A stretch of 30,353 bases of DNA, taken from the IMG/VR virus record IMGVR_UViG_3300033153_001117, positions 1 to 30,353 of that record; one strand, written 5' to 3'. The translations under genes and the position numbers were made by a program. Below are positions 16,771-24,064 of this stretch, piece after piece. A model generated the notes under the pieces. The model saw nothing but the letters and a program-made list of their open reading frames with translations, searched no databases and was not told the origin of the DNA. Every line of letters starts with the position of its first letter. Position 1 is the stretch's first letter. This DNA comes from a virus.

Positions 16771-18007
16771 GGCAGGGGCAAACCTTGTAGTAGATGGGAT
16801 TTGGGGACCGAAGACAGATGCAGCCAACAAGGAATATGCCTCCGATGTGGACACTTCTAGTGACCTGACAGGTACTGGACCGGAAGGCACAGAACCACGG
16901 TTCGGTTTGGCTGGTGGAGCTGAACTTTGGAAGGACACCACTACTGGTAAGTCCTACATCGTTTACATCGTTCCCGATACCAAACCACCTGTCTATATGC
17001 GTTGGACTGTTCCTTCAGACGAGGACGTACAATCGTTCTTCGGTCCCGACCAGCCAGTTGTGTACCAGAACGAATACGCAGGTGACGATGACGTGTGGGG
17101 TGACACTATCGACTTTGGTTCGTCTGACGACATAGCGAACACATCGAAGTCACCGTTTGATTCGTGGGCATCCACGCTTGCAACAGAGTCAGTGTCGAAG
17201 CCGTGGATACTTGACAAGGATTACCAGAAGCTGTTCGCAATGGCGATGATTGAGGGCAGGAGCCTCACCCAAGGTGAAATCAAGTCCACCAAGTGGTGGA
17301 AAGGTCATTCCGAGGGACAGCGTACGTGGATGGAGATGAGTTCTGGTGACCCCGCCACAGCGGAAGCACAGATAGCAACAGACATCACCACGGTCACGAA
17401 CGCTATGCGAGCAGCAGGTATCGAGAACGCTGACGAGGGGCTTATCGGTTACGTTGCGACACAGTTCACGCATGGTAATTGGGACGAACAGAAGATGTAC
17501 GACCAGATAAAGCGCATGTCTGACCCGTTCTTTGATGATAAACCTCTTGATGGTGGGCTACAGAACTACATTGACGACAACAGTGTTGAATATGGTCGTA
17601 CGACTGACAAAGAGAATGAGGTCAGGAACACTGTAAAGCAATGGTTGGGTACCAACTTTGGTAACTGGTCGGACGACATGGTTGCTGATTGGGCTGGACG
17701 CATACGCAACGACCCTGACAGCATGGAGTCACTAGCAGAAACCTTGAAGGACCAGAAACAAGCTTTGTTCGCTGGATATGACAGGGAAGCTGACTACCAG
17801 ACCATCTCTGCACCGTGGAAGACGATGATTCAGAACATGTGGGGTGAAGTGCCTGACGATTCAGACAACATACTTCATGATGTCATCCGTATGAACTCTG
17901 CACCTGAAGCATCACGAATGCTTACGGAGGAAGGTCTGAACCGTGGCAACGACCTTGTTGTCAACAATGTACAGGGTGCCCTTAACCGTTCCTTTGGAGG
18001 TTTGTAA
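16709..18007 (+). CDS. Peptidoglycan-binding-domain virion protein
   Basis: ATG 16709 follows AAAGGGGG closely and is preferred over the upstream ATG at 16682. Overlap with the previous gene is 62 bases. Residues about 8-45 match a PG_binding_1 domain: KEWQTKLNEAG, VDGIWGPKT. The remaining 390 residues are acidic and helical, with several Trp, and end in NRSFGGL before TAA, with no spacer to the next start. A wall-binding domain next to a transglycosylase-like protein suggests they work together to place and open the cell wall during ejection (inference). Confidence 0.75.
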   Translation: MAVTRTSSKAEIKEWQTKLNEAGANLVVDGIWGPKTDAANKEYASDVDTSSDLTGTGPEGTEPRFGLAGGAELWKDTTTGKSYIVYIVPDTKPPVYMRWTVPSDEDVQSFFGPDQPVVYQNEYAGDDDVWGDTIDFGSSDDIANTSKSPFDSWASTLATESVSKPWILDKDYQKLFAMAMIEGRSLTQGEIKSTKWWKGHSEGQRTWMEMSSGDPATAEAQIATDITTVTNAMRAAGIENADEGLIGYVATQFTHGNWDEQKMYDQIKRMSDPFFDDKPLDGGLQNYIDDNSVEYGRTTDKENEVRNTVKQWLGTNFGNWSDDMVADWAGRIRNDPDSMESLAETLKDQKQALFAGYDREADYQTISAPWKTMIQNMWGEVPDDSDNILHDVIRMNSAPEASRMLTEEGLNRGNDLVVNNVQGALNRSFGGL

Positions 18008-19309
18008 ATGTCCCTACTGAGCGACACCATTGCGTTCATGAAAGAGGTGTGGGGCGACATTGACATTTCCCCAACACGCATCAAGGAATGGGAGAGAGAG
18101 CTAGCTGACCCTGGTGGACGCACACCACAGCAGCTACGAAACGACATCATGAAGTACGTCGTTGGGCGTGACCGTGTGGCAGCGTGGGCACGGGAGCAAT
18201 TCAGTTCTCGTGGGTTGGAAATCGGCACTGCGAACGAAGATGCTGGCACCCGTATCGGTCGTATCGTTGATGAGCTGATGTCAGGCAAGAGGGGGTTCTA
18301 TGAATTGGAAACAACCCTCAATGAATACGGCACAGTGGAGTCGCCATCTCCGCCTGATGAAGTGGTGGAAGTACCGGACGAGACGCTGAGTTCCCCTGAA
18401 CCTGCCCCTGAACCTGTCCCTGAACCTGAACCTGCCCCTGAACCTGAGCCGGTACCAACAGCGACTGTTGACAAGCCCGGCATCGTACGTCCACCGTGGA
18501 TGACTAATGCGATGTTCAGGGAGTGGAAAGGGTACTACCTTGAAGCTGGCGGTGCCGGTACGGTCGGTTCCGAACAGCGTGCTACAGACCAGTTCCGTGC
18601 ATCCGACACCTACGAAAGTTACTTTCCTGGCATCAAGAGAGATGACGGGATTATCAGGTACGAGAACAATCCTGAAGCAACGTACTTTGCCAACATCGCA
18701 GCGTACAAACAAGCTGTTACGAACGCTGGCTTGAACCCCCGTATATTCGGTGAGGAATACATCGACCTCATCAGGGGAGACACCTCACCAGCCGAGTTCG
18801 AGCAGCGTGTCAACGCCTTGCACTCACGGGTAATGGACGGTGGAGATATGACCCGTAATTGGTACGCAGAGAATATGGGTCTGGTGCCAACGAATGCTGC
18901 CATCCTTGCAGGTCTGATGTCAAGTGAAGTCAATGACGCCATCCTGAACAAACAGATTACGATGGCTGAGATTGGTGGACAGGCTGCACTTCGTGACTTT
19001 GACATTGGAAGAAAGTTCTCTGAGATGCTACAACAGCAAGGCATGGATAAGGACATCGCTGACAGGTTCTTCGGGTCCGCTGACCGTATGTTGCCTGTGC
19101 TCAACGCCCTTGCATTGCGTCACGCTGACCCTGATGACGACTTCTCGTTGAAGGAATATGCTGATGCAGAGTTCTTCGATAATGCTGCACAGTCGTCTCG
19201 TATCGACAGGTTGAAAGCTCAGGAAGAGTCACTGTTCACAGGTAGCAAGCAATCCAATTATCAGTTGTCGCAGAAGACAGGTGGCATATCAGGGTTAGGC
19301 GTGGTATGA
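18008..19309 (+). CDS. 433-residue virion protein with Pro-Glu linker
   Basis: ATG 18008 follows the previous TAA with no spacer. Residues about 1-108 form a helical domain. Residues about 128-153 are a repeated PEPAPEPVPEPEP linker, a stiff extended rod of the kind found in proteins that span a wall or periplasm. The C-terminal 280 residues are helical and end in a Gln/Ser-rich tail with the pattern RLKAQEESLFTGS. Last gene of the internal-protein block before the structured intergenic region. Probably part of the ejection set; no enzymatic motif. Confidence 0.72.
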   Translation: MSLLSDTIAFMKEVWGDIDISPTRIKEWERELADPGGRTPQQLRNDIMKYVVGRDRVAAWAREQFSSRGLEIGTANEDAGTRIGRIVDELMSGKRGFYELETTLNEYGTVESPSPPDEVVEVPDETLSSPEPAPEPVPEPEPAPEPEPVPTATVDKPGIVRPPWMTNAMFREWKGYYLEAGGAGTVGSEQRATDQFRASDTYESYFPGIKRDDGIIRYENNPEATYFANIAAYKQAVTNAGLNPRIFGEEYIDLIRGDTSPAEFEQRVNALHSRVMDGGDMTRNWYAENMGLVPTNAAILAGLMSSEVNDAILNKQITMAEIGGQAALRDFDIGRKFSEMLQQQGMDKDIADRFFGSADRMLPVLNALALRHADPDDDFSLKEYADAEFFDNAAQSSRIDRLKAQEESLFTGSKQSNYQLSQKTGGISGLGVV

Positions 19310-19361
19310 TGAAACCCTGGACAAGGGACCGCCCTATCTTGTTCACGTAATTTGGGCAGAC

Positions 19362-19396
19362 ATAGGTAGAGGTAGGAGCTGAGGCTCCCTCTCTAT
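19362..19396 (+). terminator. Imperfect long hairpin upstream of capsid genes
   Basis: Paired blocks are ATAG/CTAT, AGAG/CTCT and GGAGC/GCTCC around a TGAG loop, with small bulges on the 5' side. No clear T-run follows directly (TGTTCTGTTCC), so it may be a weak terminator or an RNA-processing/stability element. Confidence 0.4.
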
Positions 19397-19472
19397 GTTC
19401 TGTTCCAAACTTCCTCAGCCAGCCCGATGGAAACCCACGTTCTGTCGGAGAACTGACAGTCGTGGAGACGAT

Positions 19473-19490
19473 GGTTAGTCACAACTAACC
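19473..19490 (+). promoter_or_regulatory. 18-bp inverted repeat, copy 2 (start-associated)
   Basis: GGTTAGTCACAACTAACC is a perfect 7-bp inverted repeat around CACA. It ends 15 bases before ATG 19506, with GAGGGAG between. Identical to copy 1 except for its last base. Confidence 0.75.
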
Positions 19491-19505
19491 GCAGAGGGAG
19501 TAGAC

Positions 19506-19955
19506 ATGAGCGAAGAAACAACAGAAGCAGTCGAAGATACCAAGGACACTGGCAAAGGACTACGGGCACAGCTCGAAGTAGCTCTCGCTAAGGTCAAGAA
19601 GAACGACGACCGTGAACGCATCAGGTCATTCAAGGCTATCGGTCTGAATGTTGATGAGGGATACGGTAAGGCGATTGCGTTGTCGTATGACGGAGAACCT
19701 ACAGAGGAAGCCGTTGCTGCGTATGCGAAAGACGAGTTCGGGTATGTCCATCAGGTCGACCCGCAGACGCATCCGCAAGCTGCTCAGATTCAGGACCAAC
19801 AGCAACGTCTCGACCAGATAGGTCAGACAGCAGGTTCCGTGACCACTCCCTCGCAGAATGACGTACTCGCCAAGGCAGAAGCCGAAGGCGATTACGGCAC
19901 GACAATGGCGATCAAAGGTCAGCAAGTAGCTGACATGTTCAGAACAGGGAGATAA
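19506..19955 (+). CDS. Capsid scaffolding protein
   Basis: 149 residues, acidic and helical, directly before the major capsid gene with a three-base gap. This is the classic place and size of a scaffold that guides prohead assembly and is then removed. The N-terminus is a Glu/Thr-rich helix (LRAQLEVALAKVKK). The middle segment GLNVDEGYGKAIALSYDGE and the following acidic stretch resemble scaffolds of actinophage siphoviruses. The C-terminal part is Gln-rich and coiled-coil-like and ends in a basic FRTGR tail that could bind the capsid protein. Preceded by GAGGGAG and by the start-associated inverted repeat. Confidence 0.75.
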   Translation: MSEETTEAVEDTKDTGKGLRAQLEVALAKVKKNDDRERIRSFKAIGLNVDEGYGKAIALSYDGEPTEEAVAAYAKDEFGYVHQVDPQTHPQAAQIQDQQQRLDQIGQTAGSVTTPSQNDVLAKAEAEGDYGTTMAIKGQQVADMFRTGR

Positions 19956-19958
19956 ACA

Positions 19959-20966
19959 ATGGCGGACTACACAGTCCCATCAACTGCGGTCACCGCAGCA
20001 CCAGCCACCACGTTTGACCTTCCGAACTTCGTGGGTGAGTTGTTCTCGCTGATTCCAGCGCAGACACCTCTCCTGTCGATGTCCGGTGGGCTGACAGGTG
20101 GCAAGTCGATAGCAGCGAAAGAGTTCGGCTGGGAAGTCGAAGACAACGCTGCTGCTGCATTGAACAACTCGAAGATGGAAGGTAAAGACCCAACACCTTC
20201 GGCTGTCATCAGGCAGTACATCAAGAATGTTGTCGAGATTCATCAGGAATCCGTCAACATCTCGTACTCGAAGCAGGCAGCTATCGGTGCCCTCGGTGCC
20301 GGTGGTGACGCTGCTGCTGACAACACGGGATACAGCATCAAGTCACCCCAGATTCTCGGCACACAGCCGGTCAGTGGAGAAATCCCTCACCAGCTTGCGC
20401 TGAAGATAAACAAGATTGCTCGTGACGTTGAGATGTCATTCCTCAACGGGGTGTACGCACAGCCGAACGACAACACGGCACCACGCAAGACCCGTGGTGT
20501 GTTGACATCCATCACGACCCACAAGGTTGCGTACACAGCGAGCCTCCGTGCTTCGCTGAACAAGATGCTTGCGGGCATGTACGAGGACGAGATGAAGGTC
20601 GCACCTCTCATCCAGCCTGTGCTGTTCATGAACGGGACAACGAAGACGAAGCTCTCGTTGGACTACACGAACAACATGGGGTTGGCTGACAGGTCACGCA
20701 CCATCGGTGGCGTCAACGTCGAAACCATCGTGACGGACTTCGGTACGTTTGGTGTGGTGCTCGACAGGTACATGGCGAAGGACGCATTGGCGTTGCTTGA
20801 CATGAGTGTCATCGCACCGTGCTTCCTGCCGATTCCTGGGAAGGGTCACTTCTTCACGGAGCCTCTTGCCAAGACGGGTGCCTACGACCACGTGCAGATT
20901 TATGGAGAGATTGGGATTGAGTACGGTCCCGAGCAGTTCCACGGTCTGATTCACACCATCACCTGA
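19959..20966 (+). CDS. Major capsid protein, SU10-like
   Basis: Forms the icosahedral shell (HK97 fold). 335 residues, with features of the SU10/DUF5309 capsid group: N-terminal IPAQTPLLSMSGG, then a FGWEVEDN strand, a helical segment around VVEIHQESVNISYSKQAA, the spine-helix region LALKINKIARDVEMSFLNGVY, a TDFGTFGVVLDRYM strand, and LAKTGAYDHVQIYGEIGIEYG near the C-terminus. The start follows the scaffold stop with AGGGAGATAA upstream. A strong hairpin follows its stop. Confidence in the role is high, in the exact family somewhat less. Confidence 0.9.
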   Translation: MADYTVPSTAVTAAPATTFDLPNFVGELFSLIPAQTPLLSMSGGLTGGKSIAAKEFGWEVEDNAAAALNNSKMEGKDPTPSAVIRQYIKNVVEIHQESVNISYSKQAAIGALGAGGDAAADNTGYSIKSPQILGTQPVSGEIPHQLALKINKIARDVEMSFLNGVYAQPNDNTAPRKTRGVLTSITTHKVAYTASLRASLNKMLAGMYEDEMKVAPLIQPVLFMNGTTKTKLSLDYTNNMGLADRSRTIGGVNVETIVTDFGTFGVVLDRYMAKDALALLDMSVIAPCFLPIPGKGHFFTEPLAKTGAYDHVQIYGEIGIEYGPEQFHGLIHTIT

Positions 20967-20978
20967 CAAGGCGTGTTG

Positions 20979-21016
20979 AGCGGAGAGGGAGGAAGTAGGT
21001 CGTCCCCCTCTCCGCT
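20979..21016 (+). terminator. 11-bp hairpin after capsid gene
   Basis: AGCGGAGAGGG (20979-20989) is the exact reverse complement of CCCTCTCCGCT (21006-21016) with a 16-base loop. There is no T-run. A strong stem just after a highly expressed capsid gene can stop transcription partially or protect the mRNA 3' end. Confidence 0.55.
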
Positions 21017-21033
21017 GACACGGGAAGGACATC

Positions 21034-21423
21034 ATGGACTTCGCAGACAATGGTGCGTTGAACACATTGAAATGGATTCTCGGTCAGTCGCCTGGTACAC
21101 CACCTCCTGGGCTGTTCATTCAGCTCCATGTGGGTGACCCTGGCAAGGATGGCACGGCGAACATAGCTGGTGAGACAACACGTGTGTCCGCCACATTCGC
21201 TGCTGCTGCGAACACGGGTACCGATGGTCGTGCAGAGACAGTGACAGCAGCTGACGTTGAGTGGACGGGCGTGTCCACAGCTGAGACGTACAGCCATGTT
21301 TCGATATGGGATGCTGTCACGGCTGGTGGTTGCTGGTACAAGGGTGCCATGACTCAGCCCATCACGGTCGCTGCCGGTTCCGACTTCGTGTTCCCCGCAG
21401 GTGAGAAGATAAGCCACAGCTGA
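21034..21423 (+). CDS. Small beta-rich structural protein
   Basis: 129 residues with a helical N-terminus (NGALNTLKWILGQ), then LHVGDPGKDGTANIAGETTR, strands, and YSHVSIWDA. This pattern (LHxGDPGxxGTAN...ETTR...SHVSIWDA) belongs to a small structural protein family common in actinophage virion regions and usually annotated only as structural or tail-associated. GGAAGGACATC lies before the ATG. The stop overlaps the next start (TGATG). Exact position in the virion unknown. Confidence 0.7.
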   Translation: MDFADNGALNTLKWILGQSPGTPPPGLFIQLHVGDPGKDGTANIAGETTRVSATFAAAANTGTDGRAETVTAADVEWTGVSTAETYSHVSIWDAVTAGGCWYKGAMTQPITVAAGSDFVFPAGEKISHS

Positions 21424-22544
21424 TGGGCATGTACGGCATCGGCAATGCCCCTGTTGGGTTATGGCTGCTCGGTGTTGAGAAGCCTGTGCCCGCCCTCGTC
21501 GGCGGGTTCTCGCTGTCAGCTACGGCTGATGTCGAGTTCGCAGGTACTTCCTCATCGTCGGGTGGCTTCACCCTTGGGGCTGTCGCTGATGTCGTATTCG
21601 CAGGGAAAGCGAAGGCACGAGGTGGCTTCTCTGTTGACGCTGTTGCTGCTCTCACGTTCACAGGTGGGTCGTCGTCGTCGGGGTCGTTCAACCTCGAAGG
21701 CAACGCTGACCTCACATTCGCAGGCGCATCAGGCAACAACGGTGCGTTCGACCTTCACGCCACAGCAGACATCGACTTCGCAGGGAAAGCCACGAACAAG
21801 GGAGCGTTCGCTCTCGAAGCCCACGCCGACGTTGCCTTCACAGGGTCATCAGGTACCGATGGTGCGTTCGACCTTCAGGCTCATGCGACAACCGAGTTCG
21901 CTGGTACGTCACGCTCAACAGGTGGCTTCTCACTCAACGCCACAGCTGATGTCACGTTCAGCGGAGGTGGAGCATCGACAGGTGCCTTCTCTCTGGAGGC
22001 GACAGCAGACATCGACTTCGCAGGGGCATCAGGCAACAACGGCACGTTCTTCCTCGAAGGGACAGCCGACCTTGCCTTCACAGGTGTCACCACCTCGACG
22101 GGTGCGTTCAGCCTCGAAGCGACAGCTTCACTGGTGTTCGCCCCCAAGGGTGAACCGATACTTGGCGGGTTCCACCTCAACGCCACAGCACAGCTCCTGT
22201 TCGCAGGCGAGCTGGTGTTCGACCTTCCCATCAAGGGCATCCCAGGTGTCGGGTGCCGTCCTGATGTGGCATCGGCGCACAGGTTCCATGACGAGTCGAG
22301 AGTTCTCGTCGGTGTCGGTGCGTCATCTGCCAGTCCGCTTGACGCTGCATCCAGCGCAGAGCTGGGCACAGGCATATCATCTGTTGACAGGTCTACCACT
22401 GTCGCTGGTGTGAGTGGCGGTGTGGGTGAAACAGCGGTGGGCTGCGTGCCTTCCGCACCTAGAATCGGTACCAGTACTGGTGTGCCCAAGGTGGTACGCT
22501 CACAAAGACCAGCCTCGGTGACGAGCTGTAAGGAGAACACATGA
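21423..22544 (+). CDS. Twelve-repeat beta protein (373 residues)
   Basis: After a short N-terminal segment (about 26 residues), residues about 27-267 consist of twelve repeats of 20 residues (one of 21) with consensus near GAFSLEATADIDFAGASGNN: Gly-x-Phe-x-Leu, Ala-Asp, Phe-Ala/Thr-Gly, then a polar turn. Alternating short strands and turns with a fixed period suggest a beta-solenoid or beta-stack. The last 105 residues are Ser/Gly/Val-rich with three Cys and no repeat. It may be a tail spike, an adhesin-like stalk or a head fibre (inference). Repeat number can change by slippage since the DNA period is 60 bases. Start in TGATG overlap; a second Met is at residue 3. Confidence 0.75.
   Translation: MGMYGIGNAPVGLWLLGVEKPVPALVGGFSLSATADVEFAGTSSSSGGFTLGAVADVVFAGKAKARGGFSVDAVAALTFTGGSSSSGSFNLEGNADLTFAGASGNNGAFDLHATADIDFAGKATNKGAFALEAHADVAFTGSSGTDGAFDLQAHATTEFAGTSRSTGGFSLNATADVTFSGGGASTGAFSLEATADIDFAGASGNNGTFFLEGTADLAFTGVTTSTGAFSLEATASLVFAPKGEPILGGFHLNATAQLLFAGELVFDLPIKGIPGVGCRPDVASAHRFHDESRVLVGVGASSASPLDAASSAELGTGISSVDRSTTVAGVSGGVGETAVGCVPSAPRIGTSTGVPKVVRSQRPASVTSCKENT
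21501..22223 (+). repeat. 60-bp tandem coding repeats (12 units)
   Basis: Units start at 21501 and continue every 60 bases to 22100, then one 63-base unit (22101-22163) and one 60-base unit (22164-22223). Units diverge in sequence but keep GGxxxxTTC at the unit start and TTCGCAGG or a variant near position 37-46. Divergence shows old duplication with protein-level selection; units 4 and 9 share the same turn motif. Confidence 0.85.
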
Positions 22545-22762
22545 ACGATGGAATCGACCTTGACCAGAACCTTCTGATTCAGACACTCCAGAACAAGTTG
22601 GCACAGGCAGCTATCCGTGAGGCTCAGATGGAGACTGCTGTCCAGCAGCTGATGGGTCAGCAGAACGAACTGGTACACGAGAACACAGACCTGAAGGCGC
22701 AGCTAGAGAAGGAAGAAGTGTGGCAGGAAGAGGTGCAGGATGTCTCCAGCGCAGACAACTAA
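22541..22762 (+). CDS. 73-residue coiled-coil peptide
   Basis: Starts in an ATGA overlap with AAGGAG five bases upstream. Nearly the whole peptide is one amphipathic helix rich in Gln, Glu, Leu and Ala, with heptad-like spacing (LLIQTLQNKLAQAAI, QQLMGQQNELV, LKAQLEKEE). It probably forms a coiled-coil multimer, perhaps a small tail or head-tail linker protein. No family recognised. Its 3' end overlaps the next gene by 23 bases. Confidence 0.65.
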   Translation: MNDGIDLDQNLLIQTLQNKLAQAAIREAQMETAVQQLMGQQNELVHENTDLKAQLEKEEVWQEEVQDVSSADN

Positions 22763-23156
22763 GGGCGGTGCGGTTTACTACATCGAGTTCGACACAGCAC
22801 CCAAACTGGAGCAGTGCCTACTCGATGGTGAAGGCAATCCGGTAGACCTCACAGATGCAACGGTCACCATCTCGATTGCGTTCGCCATGCCACGAGGCTC
22901 GTACTACACCAGTCCCCGTGACCACATCGCCGTGTACTCGCCGTGTGTCGTGAACCCTGACCAAGTGAATTACAGGGGCTGGGTGTCATGGACTCCAGGC
23001 GACCCTGACTCTGATTCAGCGTTGACACCTCCAGGTGATTTCCTGTATCAGTACACGGTGACCTACGACGATGGTGGTGTGCAGTCGTTCCCACCCAACA
23101 CCTATCTGCCTCTCGTCATCAAGACGAAGGTGGGCGGAAGGAGCATCAACCCATGA
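22740..23156 (+). CDS. BppU-like small tail/baseplate protein
   Basis: 138 residues, beta-rich. The block VDLTDATVTISIAFAMP resembles the LTGATVTF motif seen in the N-terminal domains of baseplate upper proteins and receptor-binding tail proteins. GGAAGAGGTGCAGG precedes ATG 22740, which is inside the previous gene. It ends in an ATGA overlap with the 303-residue gene. It likely attaches or decorates tail fibres; moderately sure of fold type, unsure of role. Confidence 0.6.
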   Translation: MSPAQTTKGGAVYYIEFDTAPKLEQCLLDGEGNPVDLTDATVTISIAFAMPRGSYYTSPRDHIAVYSPCVVNPDQVNYRGWVSWTPGDPDSDSALTPPGDFLYQYTVTYDDGGVQSFPPNTYLPLVIKTKVGGRSINP

Positions 23157-24064
23157 TTGGTCAAGGCACCTCTCAGTACACGGTGAAATCCATCATCGAC
23201 AGGCTGTTCATGTCCATCCTCACGCCACCCGACAAGCAGTATGCACAGGTGTCGCTGGCGGTGGATGTTGACGACAGCATCGAAACGATTGTGCTCGGCA
23301 AGTTCACTATCCCCGAAGACGAGTCGTTGCTCAGGCAAGGCTCCATCCTCGAAGCGGGGCAGGAGCTGATGCGTGTCCACAGCTACGACCAAGCAGCGTC
23401 ATCGGTCTTCGTGACACGAGGCGAATACGGCACGGTACCTGTCGAACATTCCGTGCCGACGTTGCTCAACATGAATCCCCCGTACACACGGGCATCAGTG
23501 TTCGAGGCTGTAGCTGACGAGATGATTCTCCTGTCACCGAAGCTCTACACCACAGGCGAGGAACTTCTCTCCAACGTCACCGACAGGGTGTATTCCATCA
23601 GCGACCCGTTGGCTGTCGAGGTGCTGTCCATCTGGACTGGCGACTTCACGAGCACCGTTGACGTTGAGGGTGAGATTGTGGACTTCCACCCCATGTCCGG
23701 TGGACGTTCCCTCATCACTGGCACATCTCTCGGTTCGGTGTGGCTGAGATACCGCAAGCGCATGGACAAGGCAACGTCTGAGTCCGATGTGCTCGCTGAC
23801 CTCGGTGTGGATGAGAGATGGGTCAACATCGTCATGTACGGTGTTGCCGGTGACCTCCTTGTCGGGCGTGACCTCACCGCTGCACAGACAGAATGGGTCA
23901 AGTCGGTGCTCGAAGCTGAGAACATCAGGGTCGGGTCACGCATGTCGATTGCCGGTGGACTACGACAGTACCGCAACATGCTGCTCGATGAGGCTCAGGC
24001 TGAGATGAGGAACGAGTACCGTGTGAAGGTCAAGATGCGAAGGGCGATAGGTAGTCCTACATGA
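23153..24064 (+). CDS. Adaptor/tail-tube-A-like protein
   Basis: 303 residues. N-terminal helix and beta segment (1-100), a helical middle (RASVFEAVADEMILLSPKLY), a beta domain (about 145-200), and a C-terminal pair of helices with RVGSRMSIAGGLRQYRNMLLDEAQAEM. A multi-helical protein of this size directly before a large nozzle-like protein suits a head-to-tail adaptor, the T7 gp11-like role. Sequence similarity to a known family is not certain. Coupled by ATGA on both sides. Confidence 0.5.
   Translation: MIGQGTSQYTVKSIIDRLFMSILTPPDKQYAQVSLAVDVDDSIETIVLGKFTIPEDESLLRQGSILEAGQELMRVHSYDQAASSVFVTRGEYGTVPVEHSVPTLLNMNPPYTRASVFEAVADEMILLSPKLYTTGEELLSNVTDRVYSISDPLAVEVLSIWTGDFTSTVDVEGEIVDFHPMSGGRSLITGTSLGSVWLRYRKRMDKATSESDVLADLGVDERWVNIVMYGVAGDLLVGRDLTAAQTEWVKSVLEAENIRVGSRMSIAGGLRQYRNMLLDEAQAEMRNEYRVKVKMRRAIGSPT

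Larger units (their letters stand above)
19310..19505 (+). other. Structured 196-nt intergenic region
   Basis: No gene is found here. It holds three hairpins in a row: 19362-19396 (long, imperfect), 19439-19453 (GTTCT/AGAAC) and the 18-bp inverted repeat at 19473-19490. A CTGACA at 19453-19458 resembles a -35 box, but no good -10 follows. The region separates the internal protein genes from scaffold and capsid, where separate control of capsid level would be useful. Confidence 0.6.

Noticed and set aside
21501-22223. CRISPR-like regular repeat spacing
   Set aside because: The 60-bp period is coding, units are diverged and have no constant repeat with unique spacers.
21445-22413. 322-residue frame overlapping the repeat gene
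   Set aside because: A shadow created by the 60-bp repeats in another frame; Arg/Ser/Pro-rich, with no ribosome site.
22260-22544. Frameshift at the end of the repeat protein
   Set aside because: Composition changes after the repeats, but the frame runs cleanly to an ATGA overlap with the next gene, which supports it as read.
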